Shown piece by piece: positions 1-14,519 of a DNA stretch of 64,000 nt (position 1 is the first letter of the stretch; each line of letters starts with the position of its first letter). The stretch is from assembly GCA_018881555.1 (NCBI GenBank), contig JACAXG010000052.1, positions 3,038,001 through 3,102,000 on the forward strand. Reading direction: 5' to 3'. The notes beneath the pieces are model-generated. The model did no database searches. It was not told the origin of the DNA and was given only the letters and a program-made list of their open reading frames with translations. The position numbers and the translations under genes are program-made. The DNA comes from Amblyornis subalaris. Its lineage: Eukaryota > Chordata > Aves > Passeriformes > Ptilonorhynchidae.

Positions 1-414
1 GCTGCGTGCCTCTAATCGGGACTAGGAAGAGAGGTGATACATATCTCTCCCGCCGAAGGTGTCTGACCTGGTGGTTGAAATGTTAAAACTTTTACTGCTG
101 TGAATCAGACTCTGCTTTAGATGCCCTGAAACCCCATATTTTAAAGTACAGAAATAGCAGGTAATGTTCTGGCTCTCTTTTTTACTGGGAAGCATGGGTC
201 ACTTAACCACTAATGATGTGGAAGACCTCAGTTCAGTTTGCACCAGTGCTTGAAGGAATTCAAGTCGGTCTCCCACAAATGCAAGGAGAGCTCTATTTAT
301 GAGGCTTTTTGTAGTTTATGAGGTGCAGTTACGAGGCTGTTGTTCTGAGATGGGATCTTCTGATGCATCCTCTTCAAGCTGGTCTGCTTTACAGCTTTTA
401 AGATCTACAGGACA

Positions 415-436
415 GGAGAGAGAGAGAGAAAGAGAA
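415..436 (+). repeat. GA-rich simple repeat
   Basis: A short run of AG dinucleotides (GGAGAGAGAGAGAGAAAGAGAA). Purine-rich low-complexity DNA with no evident role. Confidence 0.8.
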
Positions 437-1507
437 TGTTTTGATCAGAGTTTACTTGCTAGTCAAATTTTCAAGAATTGTTCTCAGCAGAATTTTTCTC
501 TTAACTGGCTGTACATTACCAGACAAAGTAATGATACCTTGATTCTGTGAAAGACAGATGATTTTAGCATCTAATTCCTGCTGTGTGCTACTCACAGTCT
601 ACCCACATGCCACATTTGGCACATAAGCCAAAGGTTGCTGACAGCTGTGCTAAAGGAAGACAGGCTTACGCCATCTCACACATTGATTACAAAATACCCT
701 ACACTGATTTCATCCTGTGATTATCTAAATCACGTGGAATCAGAACTCCAGACTCCCTCCTCAATGTCATTATGTTCCTATAAAATGCCAAATGAAGGTT
801 GGTATGGGACCTGGTTTTCCCTACGGAACCTTTTTTTTTCCAGAGGAACTTCAGTGCTGGAGCCTGGTGGCAGGTGGTGAGGATGCTTGATGGCTTAGCC
901 CAGCACCAGCTGGACAGGCAGTGGGATGTTCTGCTGCTCTGAGAAACTACTTTCCTGCTAGCTAAGTGAGGTGNGTTTTTATTCAGTGTGGTGGGGGGTT
1001 TTTTGTTGAGGTTTTTTTTTTTCTTCTTACAAAGTTAATCTGAAGCATTTAGCTCTCTCGAGTATGTAATTACTGAGGGTGTAGGAAACTTTCCTTGTCA
1101 TTAAAATTTTACATACCTGTTCCAGTCTTTCTTTGGNAAAGTGGCCTGTTCACAGTTGGAGATGCAAGTGGTAGACCTGTTGCTGTTCGCTGGTGTGGCA
1201 GTTACTGTTAAGTTTGTTGCTTGGGAAGTACACAGAAGATGAGCTTTTTGCCATGGCCAGAGTATCTGTAAAGATGAGCAGTAGCTGCCAACCTTGCCCC
1301 TATGTAGTGGATTGCAAATCATGGAGTAGACAAACTGTTGAAACAGCAAGGAGAGTACTGCAAAAGGGTGTTACATATAGCAACAGAGCATGATTTTCAT
1401 TTATTCATATCATTGTGCCTCTAGAAAACCAGTTTGGTGTGTGAGGGAGTAGTTGGCTCTGTACCAACTGTTCCTGTGTTGAGGAAGGAGAACATTTAGA
1501 CCTGGTC

Positions 1508-1950
1508 TANAGGAGGGCCACAAAAATGATCCATGGGCTGGAAGTCTCCCATGCAGAAAGACTGAGATGAAGCTGCTCACTCTGGAGAAGAGAAGGCTCC
1601 AGGGAGACCATATTGTAGCCTTTCAACATTTAAACAGGGCTTATAAGAAAGATTAATAAAGACTTTTTACCAAGGCCTGTAGTGACAGCACAAGGGACAA
1701 TGATTTTAAATTGAAAGCGCATAGGTTTAGGTTGGACGTAAGGAAGAAATGTTCTGTGATGAGGTTGGTGAAACTCTAGAATCAGTTGCCTGAAAAGCTG
1801 TGTATTCCCTATCATTGGAAATGTTTAAGTCCAGGCTGGATAGGGCTTTGAGCAACCTGGTATGGTGAAAGGTGTCCTTGTCCACTGCAGGGGGTTGACT
1901 AGAGGGTCTTTGAAGATCTCTTTTCCAACCCGAATCTTTCTACAATTCTC
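1508..1950 (+). mobile_element. CR1 LINE, 3' fragment
   Basis: The stretch follows the CR1 3' end in order: AGGAGGGCCACAAAAATGAT, then GAGAAGAGAAGGCTCCAGGG with AGACCATATTGTAGCCTTTCA, a region like GGAAGAAATGTTCTGTGATG, the CAGGCTGGATAGGGCTTTGA block, and the terminal TTCCAACCCGAAT..TACAATTCT. It is 5'-truncated, as nearly all CR1 copies are, and moderately diverged. The terminal ATTCTATGATTCT repeat is degraded. Non-coding relic in sense orientation to KLF12. Confidence 0.9.
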
Positions 1951-4900
1951 TGCATTAGTAGAATGTGTGAATGTACAGGGTAGTATAGGTGGCATAGAGC
2001 AAAGTGTTGAGTGTACCGGCATTCAGAAGGAGGTACCTGAGCTAATCGGCACAGTTACACTGTGGCCCTGCCCAGTTCCCAGAGGAACCGTGGCCCTGTC
2101 TGTGCATGTGGTGTTCTGTGTCAGAATCTGTCTTCTGTGTTACTTGGATGCAGAAGTCTTGAATTACTGAAGCAAAGCTGTGAGATGCCAAGCCATTTAT
2201 GAAACAGCTGCACTTTATAGTTTTTGTTTTCTCCAGTTAGATTTTCATGGCTGTAACATGCAATAGCTTCTATAGAAGCTACAGATATTCTTTTAAATAC
2301 AGTGGGAAAAGAGTCCCTGATCCAAAGCATGAATTCCTCAATTTAATTTGTAATCTATTAGGAGTTGTCAATACTAATTAGTGCTGTAAAATAGCTTAAG
2401 ACCCACGAGTCAGCAAGAGTAATAGTTACTGTCTCAAAAGAAGTAGAAATTTGAGTATAACTATTCAGAGATGTATTTGGTGTGCTCATCTCCATTTGGC
2501 TGTGCATAGTAATGATGGTTAGTGGAAAAAGAGAATGACTGACGAAATTTATAATTTTTTTAGGCTACTTCATGCACTTCTCCCAAAGTAAATAAGCACC
2601 TTGGGTTTGCAAGTCTTCCTCCTGAGTCAGAGCAGCAAGGCAGTGCATGTGCAGGGACCAGCTCGTCCCTTAAACCATTGTGCTCCTTGAACAGTAAGGA
2701 GGAGTGTTTGGAAGTGCTCAGTAGATTTGGATCCTTCCCGTAAGCTTTAGCTGTCGAGTAGGGTGAATCCATGTGTCTGTGTATGCATCTGAAAATAAAA
2801 CAGTAAGTTCTCAGAGCCAATGGACACAGTTAAAGACCTTCTTTCTTTGACTGTAACAATAATTTCAACTCAAATATGAGGTGTGATTTCAATGATGTAG
2901 CAAAACATCAGCTCCATAACCAGTACCAGGTGTCGTGTCCTGTTTGATCTAACATGTGGAAGTGTGACAGTGCTTACCCTGATGTCACTATTGGGTTGTT
3001 ACACAATATCACCTTGCAGGCAGTCTGTTTATGTCTGTACTTAAAATGAAATAAAGTGTTACAGAACCTTTTTTTACCAGCATAAAGCAAAACATGATTT
3101 TCTTCTGGCTCCCTCCATGCTTGCAAGAGGTGCTTGAGTGCATCCTTTGGCGGGTTTTCATAGGTAGGTAATTGCACAACTGCCAGCATTGTCAATTTGT
3201 GCCCTCAGAGGCCCTCTGGTCTATCCCAGCCACTGCCAGTGCCTCCCCATGAGGGTACCAGAGCCTGTCCCTGAGCTCAGTGCCGTCCTCTATACTCCAG
3301 GAGGCCTCAGATGGCACCATGTGCCTATGCCTGGACATCTGAATTGAGCTCAAATAGTTCTGCGTAGTGAAAGAGCCAAGAGTAAACTTCCTACAAAATG
3401 TTTTGTTAACAAAGGAAAGGCATGAGGAAGAGGCAGGGAAAGAGGATTTAGGTAAACCAAAAACTTTGGGGAATTGATTTCAAATTCAGCAGCTTGTTAC
3501 CATCAGTAAAGAAATAACAAAAAGATCAGAAAATACCTGTTATGTTCTTTGACTACCTAAAGTTTAAACAGGTCAATATGTATCATTAACTATGGTTCAT
3601 TCTAATATTTACTTCTCCCTCTCTTTCTTTATTTTTAAATAGAAACTTCTACTTGAAAGTAAAACTACTCATTCTCTTGAAAAATAATTCATGCACCAAA
3701 ATAAAANCTTTCTTTTTTCCTTACACATTTCTTCCACATTTTCTTTGGACAAGCAAGAGAAATAGTTTGTATCTGGTTGCCTCTGTTACCATGGGTAGCA
3801 TAGAAATTTCCGTTAAGTTAAAATATCTCTAAGGGAGGCTCAAGAGCATTGTTTTACCTACAGTTTAGTTTTAGGTGTCTAATCTGGCATTTTATGTGTA
3901 TTACTTGTTGTCAAAACTCAATAGTTTTGTCTCTAACAGAATTTAATTTTAGGTATAGTCATGTATTCTGAACTTGATACAAGCTTAGGAAACGGAAAGT
4001 TATTAACCAGCTGTTACACCTTCTTTGAAAGTTGATGTTTCTTCAGTTTAAAAGCAATTAGTTCTTTAGAACAAACTTGGAGTCATGTCATCCATAACTA
4101 ATAACATGGTGATCATAGTTTTGTATTAACTCTGTTCTGAGAAAAACAAGTAAATACCCAGTTTGCTCTGCTGTGTAATAATATCACCGTAATATTGTTA
4201 GCTATTAAAAAATAATCAGTTTGAGTTCGTTTTAGTTTGGTTGCTGAGATGTTTATGTTTTAAGATTAAAAGTATAATGAAATATTGAGTGTGTACAGTT
4301 GTCTCAGNTTTCAGATGTGAGCCTTTCAAATAATGGAAGTTGTTACAGATACACACTGCAGGCTTTACTTCAGAGCAGGAAAAGTACTGTGAATAATGGT
4401 AGACTTTGTTTTATGCTATTTATATTCAGTCCTTAAAAATGAGAAAGAATAATATAAAGAGGGTTTAATAGTTAGAATGCATTTAATTTTTATATGGAGT
4501 ATTACAATATTTTAGCTCCACTGTTGTAACTCTAAATTTGATATTGTAGTATGGGAAAAACTCCTTGAGATTCTTCTCTACATTTTGCCTTCCGTAAAGT
4601 GGAAGTAGTCTATGTTATCCACATCTAAAGGAGATTTCTGAAGACAAATCATTTTGCAGTAATCAGTAAGTGATTATTGCCGTAGAATAAGAACTGAAAC
4701 AAGGAAATCTTCATGGTCAGCTCTAGAGCATTGGGTTAAATGGTCTGTATTGGAATATTTGTCTGCTGGTCCATGTGGGGTGTCAGTGGGTTGCCCATCT
4801 CTTAATCCATATGCTGTCCTACTTAGTCTTTAACTGTAAACCTTATATAAAGACTCAAACAAGGTTCTCAGAGAGGGTTTGGTTTTTATTCTTGATCTTT

Positions 4901-7900
4901 TCTTCTGTAACAATATGTACCATGATGTACCAGGTCAGTGAGTTGAGTCAAAATCCATTCTAGAGACATTATAAACTAACTTGCCAAATATACATATTCA
5001 AAGTTTATATGAACATTCACTTTAAGGGTAAAAAATCAGAAATAGCCATCCCAATCCTATCTTCCCAAAAGCCATGCTAAAAGAACTTTGGTAAGCCTGA
5101 ACAATGAAGCAATCTGCCTTTGGGCAGGGCTAGGAGGAGGGCTGTCTGTGCTAGTTTTGGTCAGACTCTTAGTGGGCAATTACTGCAATATGCATTTCTT
5201 GTCTTCATTTTTTGTGAGCGAGTGTCTCAGAGGGACAGGGTGTTTCACCAGCGGGTTTCCGGGATGTCTGCTGACAGCAGAGGAATGGTGAACCTCAGCA
5301 GCTTCAGGTCCCGTGCCAGGCACTTGGTGGGGTGTTTTGCTTTACTTGGCACAAGTGACCTTTTGTGTGGTCACTCCAAGCCTGACCCATCTCCTCTTCT
5401 CCAGGCTGGGACGTTCTCCTTGACATCCAGCCAAGCCCTGCAGCCTTTCTGGCCAACCCCACACCCAGAGGGATGAGCACCATTTCCTTCCCACCCTCAT
5501 CTTCATCTTGTAGGCCTCCCTGTGGTATCTGAGGTGACATCAGGTGACTTAATACCTTGCTTAGGATTTAAAGTGCCTAATTTCCTTAATTTGCAGACTC
5601 GCTTCACAAGACCCCTTGGAGCCCAGGTCCCTTTGCTGATGGTGTCCCAGCCTTCCCAGCCAAGACTTCCTACATCAGTTTTCCCTTTCAAACAGTGCCA
5701 CACCCAGTCTCTGCATTTGGTCTGCCTCTGTAGGTCTTTTTTTCCAGCCAGTGTTATTCTTCTTATAAATTTGGCTCGTTTTCCTTCCTTGGGGTCAACT
5801 CATGTCCTCCTCAGTGCTGCCTGGTCCCACAGGAAGGGCGGCAGTGGGAAGCAGGAGAAGGAGTTCGAGGGGGTTAGAGAGGCAAACTGCTTGCACCCAG
5901 ATTAATGAGCTTGGACTAGGGCTATCCACAATTGGAGGATGAGAGGTTTTGGATACACAAACTCAGGCCGTGGTCCCTCAGTACCAGTGAACAGTACCAG
6001 GCATGTTTGTTTCACTAGAACCAGCAATAAGTTTGAGGAACAGACAGAAGAAAGTGCTGGTTTTAGTAAAACTTGATTTAAATGTTTTCTCTACGGAGTG
6101 AACCCTTTTTTTTCAAGCCACTGAAAGAGTTAATTTCAGTCAGACCTAACTATACCTATCTCTATGCCATCTATTTATTTTACTGAAGAAATGGAGTGCA
6201 GTCTCAGTTGGGAGGTCAGAAGAACAAAATGAATTTAAACTTCAGCTTGAAGGATAGTAAAGTAAACAGAAGGAGGTTCATTTGGGAAAATGAATTCTGC
6301 TGGTGGAAATTAAGATGACCAAAGACAAGCGAAGAAAGGCAGGGAGAAGGTCAGTTGCTCAGTATATGGATAACATACTAGATGTGAGTTTCAGGCATGG
6401 CACCTCCATCACCACCGCTCCTGACCTATGTATCCAATAGGTGTAGAATTACTGAAGCAGTTAATGATTGTCTTCACACCTCAGAGCAAGACTGAGTTAT
6501 GAGGAATGATTAAAAAGAAGTAACTGCCCAGTCTTTTATGCCTTTTCCACATCAGCTGTATTTACCAGATGCACGGAGTCCTCCTGTGGTATCTGGCACT
6601 GCTTGCCCGAGGAGGAATGACTTGGAAGTATAAGACCAGTTTGTGAGTGCTGAGCTCCAAAGGCTGGTTTGGTCATGGCGGAGTTTTGCCTGGAACTGGG
6701 TGACAGCTTGCAGGTGGTTAAAGGGTTTAAATAATAGTTCCATGTATTATTTGTCATAGTCCTTTTTGCTTATATATTAATGAATATTTTGTGATGATCT
6801 GCAGAGTAAGAAAATGTATATCAAAACTTCAAAATTTTAACTTGTGGATCTTCAGCAAATTGTTGGCTGCAAATTTTTCTTCAGGCTTTTATTGTTTTTC
6901 AGTGTAAGTTGGCTTATGTGGATGCATTGAATGCTTTTATGTTAGTTTGAAAAAAANCACAGAATATAATTTCAATATTTTCACCTAGAAATGTAAATGC
7001 TGCTGAGTACTTCTAATAAAAATTATTTTCACTAAGTCTTGCTAATTTGATGGACCTCTCTCTCAACAAACCTGTTTGATAGGTACTTGTGGAAAGTTCC
7101 TGATGTGTTCCATGTCAGGCAAAGTAACTAGTCTAGATTGACATAAGAAAACTCACTTAAAAATGCCAATGTATGTCTAGTAGAATTTTTCTTTTTATTT
7201 TCTAATGTAGACATCAAGGACTCTAATTTATTAACTCAAGTTTTTGGATAAACAGAATTGGAAGATTTTGATTTAAGATTGGGCTAGAGAAAACAAAGAA
7301 TCAAAATGGGGAAATTATCCCAAAAACATGAGGGAAAAACTTAGAAGTAGAGCTGCTGAGTGATTGTATGAATTCTGGTTGTTTATAATTTTATAAACTA
7401 GCTTTTTTTTAAACCCCAAAAATTGAATTGGGGCAATACAATATTTTTTCCTGGTATTTTACCTCCCCTTTAACAATTATTCAGAGATCTGCCATTTGTT
7501 CAAAAGTTACTTTCACATCTAAAATGGATTAGTGCAAGGAATACAGATACATTATCAATATTCTTTTGATGCTTAAGCAAGTAATAATCCAAGCACCGCA
7601 CCTTTGTTAGGCTTGTTTCTCTTAAAGGGTTGTGTCATAGCAATGAGCATAAATTTGTTTCTTTCAAGAGATTCTTCCTTTGACAGATCATGCTAGTAAT
7701 ACTGCTCAAATATAAATAAAACATCTAAGCTGAGCATCTAGTGTTCTGAATGTGTTTATGATTTAGGGAACATGGGCGTAGGTTTTGTGGTTTACCAAAA
7801 TACAACAGCAGGCCCATGCAGAATTTAAGGTACTGAGAATTTATCCTCATGTTCAAGAAATTTGTCATTTTTACATTTAATGTACTAGATAGTACAGGGG

Positions 7901-10900
7901 CTGATTAGTTTATTTGGTGTAGAAATCTGTAATCACTGTTTTTTCCTTCTGTGCTGTTTTAAAACCCCTTTGGTAAACCTGTCAGTTTTGGAACGGGAGA
8001 NTTGGATGCCAAGTAACATTAATACTTACTCTGTTTTTGCAAATGTATTATTTAAAAATAAGTCATTTCACATTAGATGTATTTGCATATGTTGTTAAAC
8101 ATGTTTAAAAAATTAATGCTGTTTGCATAGGGATCTCCTTTCATTTTGAAGCATGTTTCCCCAGTCCTGATTTGAGCTGTTACTAAAGGTTGCAGCACAT
8201 GGTACTTTTTAAATGTTGAAGTAGTTGTGAAATAACACCATAGTGTGATCAGGAAAAGTTAGAAGATAGTGTTTACAGCCTTGGAGCTTGAGTTTTGCTT
8301 GTGTATTTATGAATGGTTGATTTGCATTTGGTCTCCTCAATTCTTAGTTAATTCTGTTTTCATTTTGGGGCATCTTCTGTAGGTTCTACACATTTAGCAA
8401 CACTCTTCTAACAAAGGCCACCTGTGCCTCATAGGATGTGCTGAGTTTCTTTTGCCTCTTCAGACCCACTAATTTTAGGCCTTGGGGGTTGAAAACATCC
8501 ACTTTGAAATCAAATTTTGAAGTGTTATGCAGAGATAATGATACAGTAAGTGAAACATGAGTATTTTAAAGTGGGTATCTCTCATTCTCTCCTGTTGAAT
8601 CAATTCTAGTTTGGTTAAATGCGTTTTCATTGAGGCCTTTTTTATTTTAATAATTCCTGGACTCTACTGTCTGTCTTTCTCAGTGCCAATTGCTTCTTTT
8701 TATAAAAGCTTCAATGGGAGTCATTGTAACAGAGTCTGACTCAACCTTACTTGGGAGTGCCATTTCTTGGGGATCACTTTTTTTCCCTGGAACACAAATT
8801 TAACCTTGACCCTGAGCAACTGTTTGTTGAAAACTGACAGTAAGACACATTTTAATTTGTGCTTCCAGAAAAGAAGCAGAAGGATCCAGCTGTCTTGCAT
8901 TTTGCCCTCTTCATCAGCATGACCTCCCGCATTTGTCCAATGCATCTAAGCTGAGCAGTTCTGTCAGCCTGGGAAAGCCTGCAGCAGCAGCCTCGAGCAA
9001 AAAGGCGCAAACGCCTATTCATTTAGTGCTTTTGCATGTGGAAACAAAATATTAAGTATTTTGCTTGGTTTTAGTTTTTGGCTGTGTACATGTTTGTGCT
9101 TCTGCCTTCATACAGCTGTCTGTCACCACGGTACTGCTGCACCCTTCGTGTATGGATTAATAATGATAGCCTCATATCAAATTTAGCATACTTGAGTCTT
9201 CCATGTGTTATCTTTTCAGAGGGATAGCAGAGTGTTTCAAGTAGAGGTTGTTCAGTCCGTTTTTTTGCAGGTTGCATTAGTTCTTTTTCTGAGAGTATTT
9301 TGTTGCTTTGGTTAAAGTGGGAATTTTCAGGCAGAAGCGAATATTGTGAATTGTAATTTCTCATGCTCAGAAGGGGTTTTGAGAACATCTCTTTCTGTAA
9401 CTTTAAAGAGAGTTCACTCCTAGATTAGCAAGATAAGCCAAGAAAAGACTCCGAGTAAAGTGCTGAGTACTTGAGCCATAACCTACAGTGCTTTTTGAAG
9501 TGCCTAAGCATCTACTAACCTAAGCTAGCTGCATGCCAGCCTTTTGTGCTCAGCTGGTTCCTACCTGGGGTGGGACAGGATGAAACCTAACACAGGCAGG
9601 TATNTTTCATGGTCAGCACCTACAGAACTGCAGTTTCAGGGGCGTGAACTTTCTACCTTTATCTACAAGAAAGATAAGGAAAATATTCCATTTTAATTTT
9701 AGAAATCAAACTGTGTGCAAAAGATGAGCATATCGTGTTCTAAAGCCAAATCCACCTGCACATCTGATGGCATTAGAGTTTTAAGCACATCTGTGTGCTA
9801 TGCAGAAGTAAAATGACTCCTTCTAGAGCAAGTGGTTTTTGTCATTTAAAATGTATTGTTTTTCTTTTACAGTGAAGTGTTAGAAAATCCACAACCTGCA
9901 CAGTATTTCTGGTTATTTAGATTTCACCCTCCGAGCATGATGACCAGAGGTGAAAGCTGCTCTAGCTGGGCACAAGTTCTCACTGCCTGCCCAGAAGATT
10001 GCATGCCTGCACTACTGAGCCTTGGTGTTTGTTACGGCTGTGGCAATGATGTGGTTAAAATTATGGGTAGCTTTTCAGGCAANGGTATGATTTTTCTCAT
10101 CTCAGTCTCCTTTAATTCTGACTAAACAAAATCATCTTGTCTGAAATTTCTCCTGCCAGAGCAGAATGAGGTGGGACAGCATGATTAAAACCAAGAAGGG
10201 GTTTTGTGTGATTTGACTGAAGAGTTAAATGCTTAGCAATTTATTTTTTAACTTCCTGTCCTCATAGCCGGCTTATTTTATAAACGCTAAATTTAGTTTG
10301 TTCTGTTTCCGTCATCAAGGACAGCTTTTTTGGTATGCTTTCTTACAAAATGTTTGAGCTTGGGAGATTGCTGCCAGAAAGGAAGACACTTCAAAAGCTG
10401 ACAGCTGATTGTTGGAGGTTGGTAAACTCTGTTGTGTGAGAGCAGGAGAAGTCCACAAAGGCATAAAGACTCACTGTGGCTTAGTACCCTGTGAAGCTGA
10501 TGAACTGCAAGGTGTCAGGATGAGTTGCTGAAAACAAAATGATCTTTGCTTTTTCTCTGGTTTTAACCTCAACTGTGTGGAAACTGTGAACTCTTCATGG
10601 CTTCATTGGGATGGGAGACAATGCTGGTACACAGAGGAGTTGCCATGAGTAGAATCAAAGTAGAGTTGAAAGGGGCTGTTGCAAAATTTCCTCACAAGTA
10701 AGTTAAGACGAGGTGGAGTTCAGGGGGCTGGAAAGAAGATGAAGAACTGTTCAGGAAAGGATGGCTGCCCAGCAGATAGGGTGTAATCAGCCACAGCTTC
10801 ACCATGCTTTGCTCAGGGTAATTGGCTGGTTGCGAGGTAGACCAGTTGTTTTTCCATAATGGTCAGGGAGTAAGGAGTAAGGAATGCTTTTTTAACTCAG

Positions 10901-13900
10901 TCAAAAAAAGCTTTGTGAATAGGGAAATCATGTGTTACGTTCCTGGCGGCATTTATTAATGACAAGCTAATGAAATGGAGCACTGCAGAGAATACTGGTG
11001 TACAGCTTTAAAAGGGCAGGCACAAAAAGCATGAGCCAAGAGCATTGATTAATAGAGGCTGCTGCTTTATTAAAAAGCCTTCTCTAGCAGGGAGCCATCC
11101 TAACCTGCCTTCCAGTTCTGTCTCAGCCTGGATTTGAGTGGATGGTGAGGAGCATAAGCGTGTGGCAGCAGTGTTGCAGAGACATGTGTTGCTGAGATTT
11201 GCTTCTGAGTCCCAGCTGGTGGCAGGGCTGAAGCTGTCCCTCTCCTTTGTACCAGCAGGAAGGAACAGTGAGATGTGGGAAGCCACGTGGAGATGTACCC
11301 CTTCATGTTGTATTTCCATGGTCTGGGCTGGCGTCCAAGGCAGCCCACTGAATTACAGGGACCTTAGGATGAACCCTTTCTAACCCACCAAATGTTCTGA
11401 AAGCTGCCAAACTCTCAGCAACAGAGTTTAGACTCCTGAAACCAAAATGAAGTTTACAAAACCAACACAGACACTTCTGGGAGCCAGACGGGAAAAGCCT
11501 GTTTCAGATGCCCAAACTAGCAATCCTCTGAGCCCACACCACCACAAGAAGCCCAGGCCACTAGATGAGGATGGAAAGACAGGACTAGAGAGACAGAAGA
11601 AACAAACACAACTATTTGTTTCTCTTCAAACTGACTTTAGGAGCTGATAGAATGGCTGAATGCATACCTCTGAATATCCCTGCTGTAGCTTTATTATCTT
11701 CTCAATTAGNAAAGATGTAGTTTCATTAAATAAAACTAACACCACCACTCATTGTCTAGGGAAATGAAATTATTTCTCAGTTAATAACATGAGTGGGAGA
11801 TGCTAAGAAAGAGTGTTCGTAGAATTTAGCCATTGCTTTTGGCTTTATTGCTGCTCTTCATCTCATAGTTTCTAATTCTGGAATAGTTGTCATCATTGGG
11901 AAAAGTTTACTTATACCATCCATTTTCAAAGAATAATGATAAATTTAATGTTCAAAGTTTTGATTCATATACCAATTAAATAGAGTTTTGGCAGCTTAAA
12001 TAAAATCATGGAGATACCTGTAGGGAGATAGCACCTGTAGGTCACTGTAAAGGGAGTGTGGGGTAGATCTCTTTGTTTGCCACCAGCAGAAGAAAATATA
12101 TAGCACTTGTTTACAATTTTTATCTTAAATATGAGATGTACAAACCTATTTTGATAAGGATCCTGCTGTCTTTTGTAATGTCAGNTGGCATCAGTCACAG
12201 CCTGAATTTACCAAAGAAGGGGCATCCTTAGTCTTAGAGTTTTGACAGGGAAAGGAGGTCATTGGAGGTCATACCAGTTGTCATCCTGTTTGGAGAAATT
12301 CATGAAGGTATTGTAAAGGTTTTGAGCTTAGTTTCACTACTGAAGACTGAAATAATAGTATCAACTGCATTACCATAGTACAAAGAGGCTGCATGGCCCG
12401 TCCAGGAGCTCCGGACAAGAAGAGAATATGTAGGGAAGGGTAGACGCAGTATAAAGAATGTACAAACAGAAGTAAATGTAGAAGAGCTGGTAAAAGAGAA
12501 GGTGGTTTGTATGATAGTCTGAAGTTACGTGCTACTTTTTTTTAATTCCCAAAGGAGTAGGTGTAATTACTATAGTGAAATAAAAGCCTGTTCTCAGCAC
12601 ACTCTGGAAAAATCTGTAAGTCGTGACCTGTGCTTTGTCTCAAAGACCATTAACTCTATTCATGGAGCAAGTATTTGTGTGGCATCAGCTATAGAAGGGT
12701 TTGGGGTTCTTTACTCTTCTTGTGAGGGACCTGGTGCTGCTTGCTGCAAAGGCAGGTGGGACTTTGAGGCAGATGCACTCAGTTTGGTAATAGGCTGTTT
12801 TTGAGGTCTGTGTGGATCCCTTGTGTCCAGTCCCAGAAGTATCTTGGAAGTTAGAAGACTACTACCAGCAATCTGACATGTATGCACTGGGTACATCAAG
12901 TGCCCAGTGCCATCAGAGAGAACTTCAGGGTGCTCTGAAGAGCAACAAAGGACAGCAACAGCAGATAATCCATCCTTCAGGTCACAGAATAACACGTTGT
13001 GTTGCTAAGGCAGGTGGCAGTGGGTCAACCTGAAATCTGCCTCTGGCACGCAGAGGGAACCTGGAAGTAAGGCAACATGTAGAATTTCCTGCATGGTGGA
13101 TTTATCTGCCCTGTGGATAGAGCTGGTGATCTGTCTTCTGGATGACACTTGTGCAGCCATGTGCACGAGGGGATCCCTCATCTCTCTTGCACATGAATGG
13201 ATGCCATTTATTCCCCATCTCTCAGACATTTAAGATAGGAGATGCTGCATTCGACCTTATGAAGGTTTGGGTGTAGCCTGTGCAGGGTGTCCCTCCCTAC
13301 CCTGCCTTTGCTCTGCCACCTGTCTGTTCAGTTCAGTGGAACCAGTCTGCCCAATTGCATATAGATGAGACTTGTCAAGAGTTGACAAATTAACTACTTG
13401 TGCCGTGTATGTTTATGGTTTTGTCTTTATGATGGCACATTGGGGGATGTCATTACGAACAATAGCCAGGGTAAGGTGTTTCAGAGGAAGTTACCAGGAA
13501 TTATCACCTGGCAATTACGGGTGGCTTTGCCTTCTTGAGGAAGAGCTTTTTGTAGCCTTGTGACTCATAGCTGGTTATGCACTTTGAAAGGTAACCTGTT
13601 CTTCACTCGGTGTTCTTTTTCAGCGGAACTTCCAATTGTCTCTATAAAAAGGGATTTTTTTGCTTTTGTTGTTTATATTACAACAGAACAGTAGGATCCA
13701 GGGTCCAGGTGAATCCTTTATTTGGATGGTGGTCCTTTTATTTTAAATGGATTTGTGTATGAATAGAGGAAGGTACTTACTGTTCCAGAGATGTTCTTGC
13801 TTTCACATGGGGGGAAATGTCAGATCCAAGAACCAGTCTAAATCAGCTGAATAGATGAGATCTGCTAGAACATCTCATCGTTCAGCATGCTAGGGTTAAT

Positions 13901-14519
13901 ATCCACTTAGGCCATTATTATTGCATTTTTTAATATTAGTGTTTCTATTTTCCTTTTTCAATAGAACTCAATCCTGTGTTGAAATTTGACTCTGACTCAA
14001 AACAGGGAGGGTTTTCATGGGAAATACTTAACATAGTTGATTGTAAAAATCCCAAAGGGAGTTCGTAGCATGATTGATTGTTAGTTTATTGACAGTAGAT
14101 GTATTAAAATATTTGTAGCTTAAATATTTCTGACTTCATATTTTTAGGTACTTAGTATAATCTAGAGATGAAGATAATGCATTTAGAGCTGCTGTAAAAA
14201 GATTGCTTGTTAGATCTGTATATGGAGTAATTGCTCTGGGTCAAGTGAGATTTGAAGTAGCATGGCAGATGTTTTGTATTGAGGTTGAGGTTTGGTCCTA
14301 CAACCATGAACAGCGTGTGAAGGCCTGTCTGTAGAGAAGCTCTGCTGCAGTGCGGTGTCATAGAGGTGCTTACCTGAGGACTTGAGAGTTGTGCTTTGTC
14401 TTACGACCAGGTTATCGATGGGCATTTCCATCCTTGCTCTGCCTGTTGAAAATTACTTGAAAAAACATTTTTAAAGACTGATTATTAAAGATGTACTGTC
14501 AAAATGGAAAGATACATCA

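Noticed and set aside
1193..1393. 66-codon frame that could be a small exon or gene
   Set aside because: No similarity I recognise, no signal peptide or domain, and no convincing acceptor/donor pair around it.
5088..5905. Cluster of 66-127-codon frames on both strands
   Set aside because: Frames overlap on opposite strands in a GC-richer patch, with no recognisable family, no consistent frame and no splice context.
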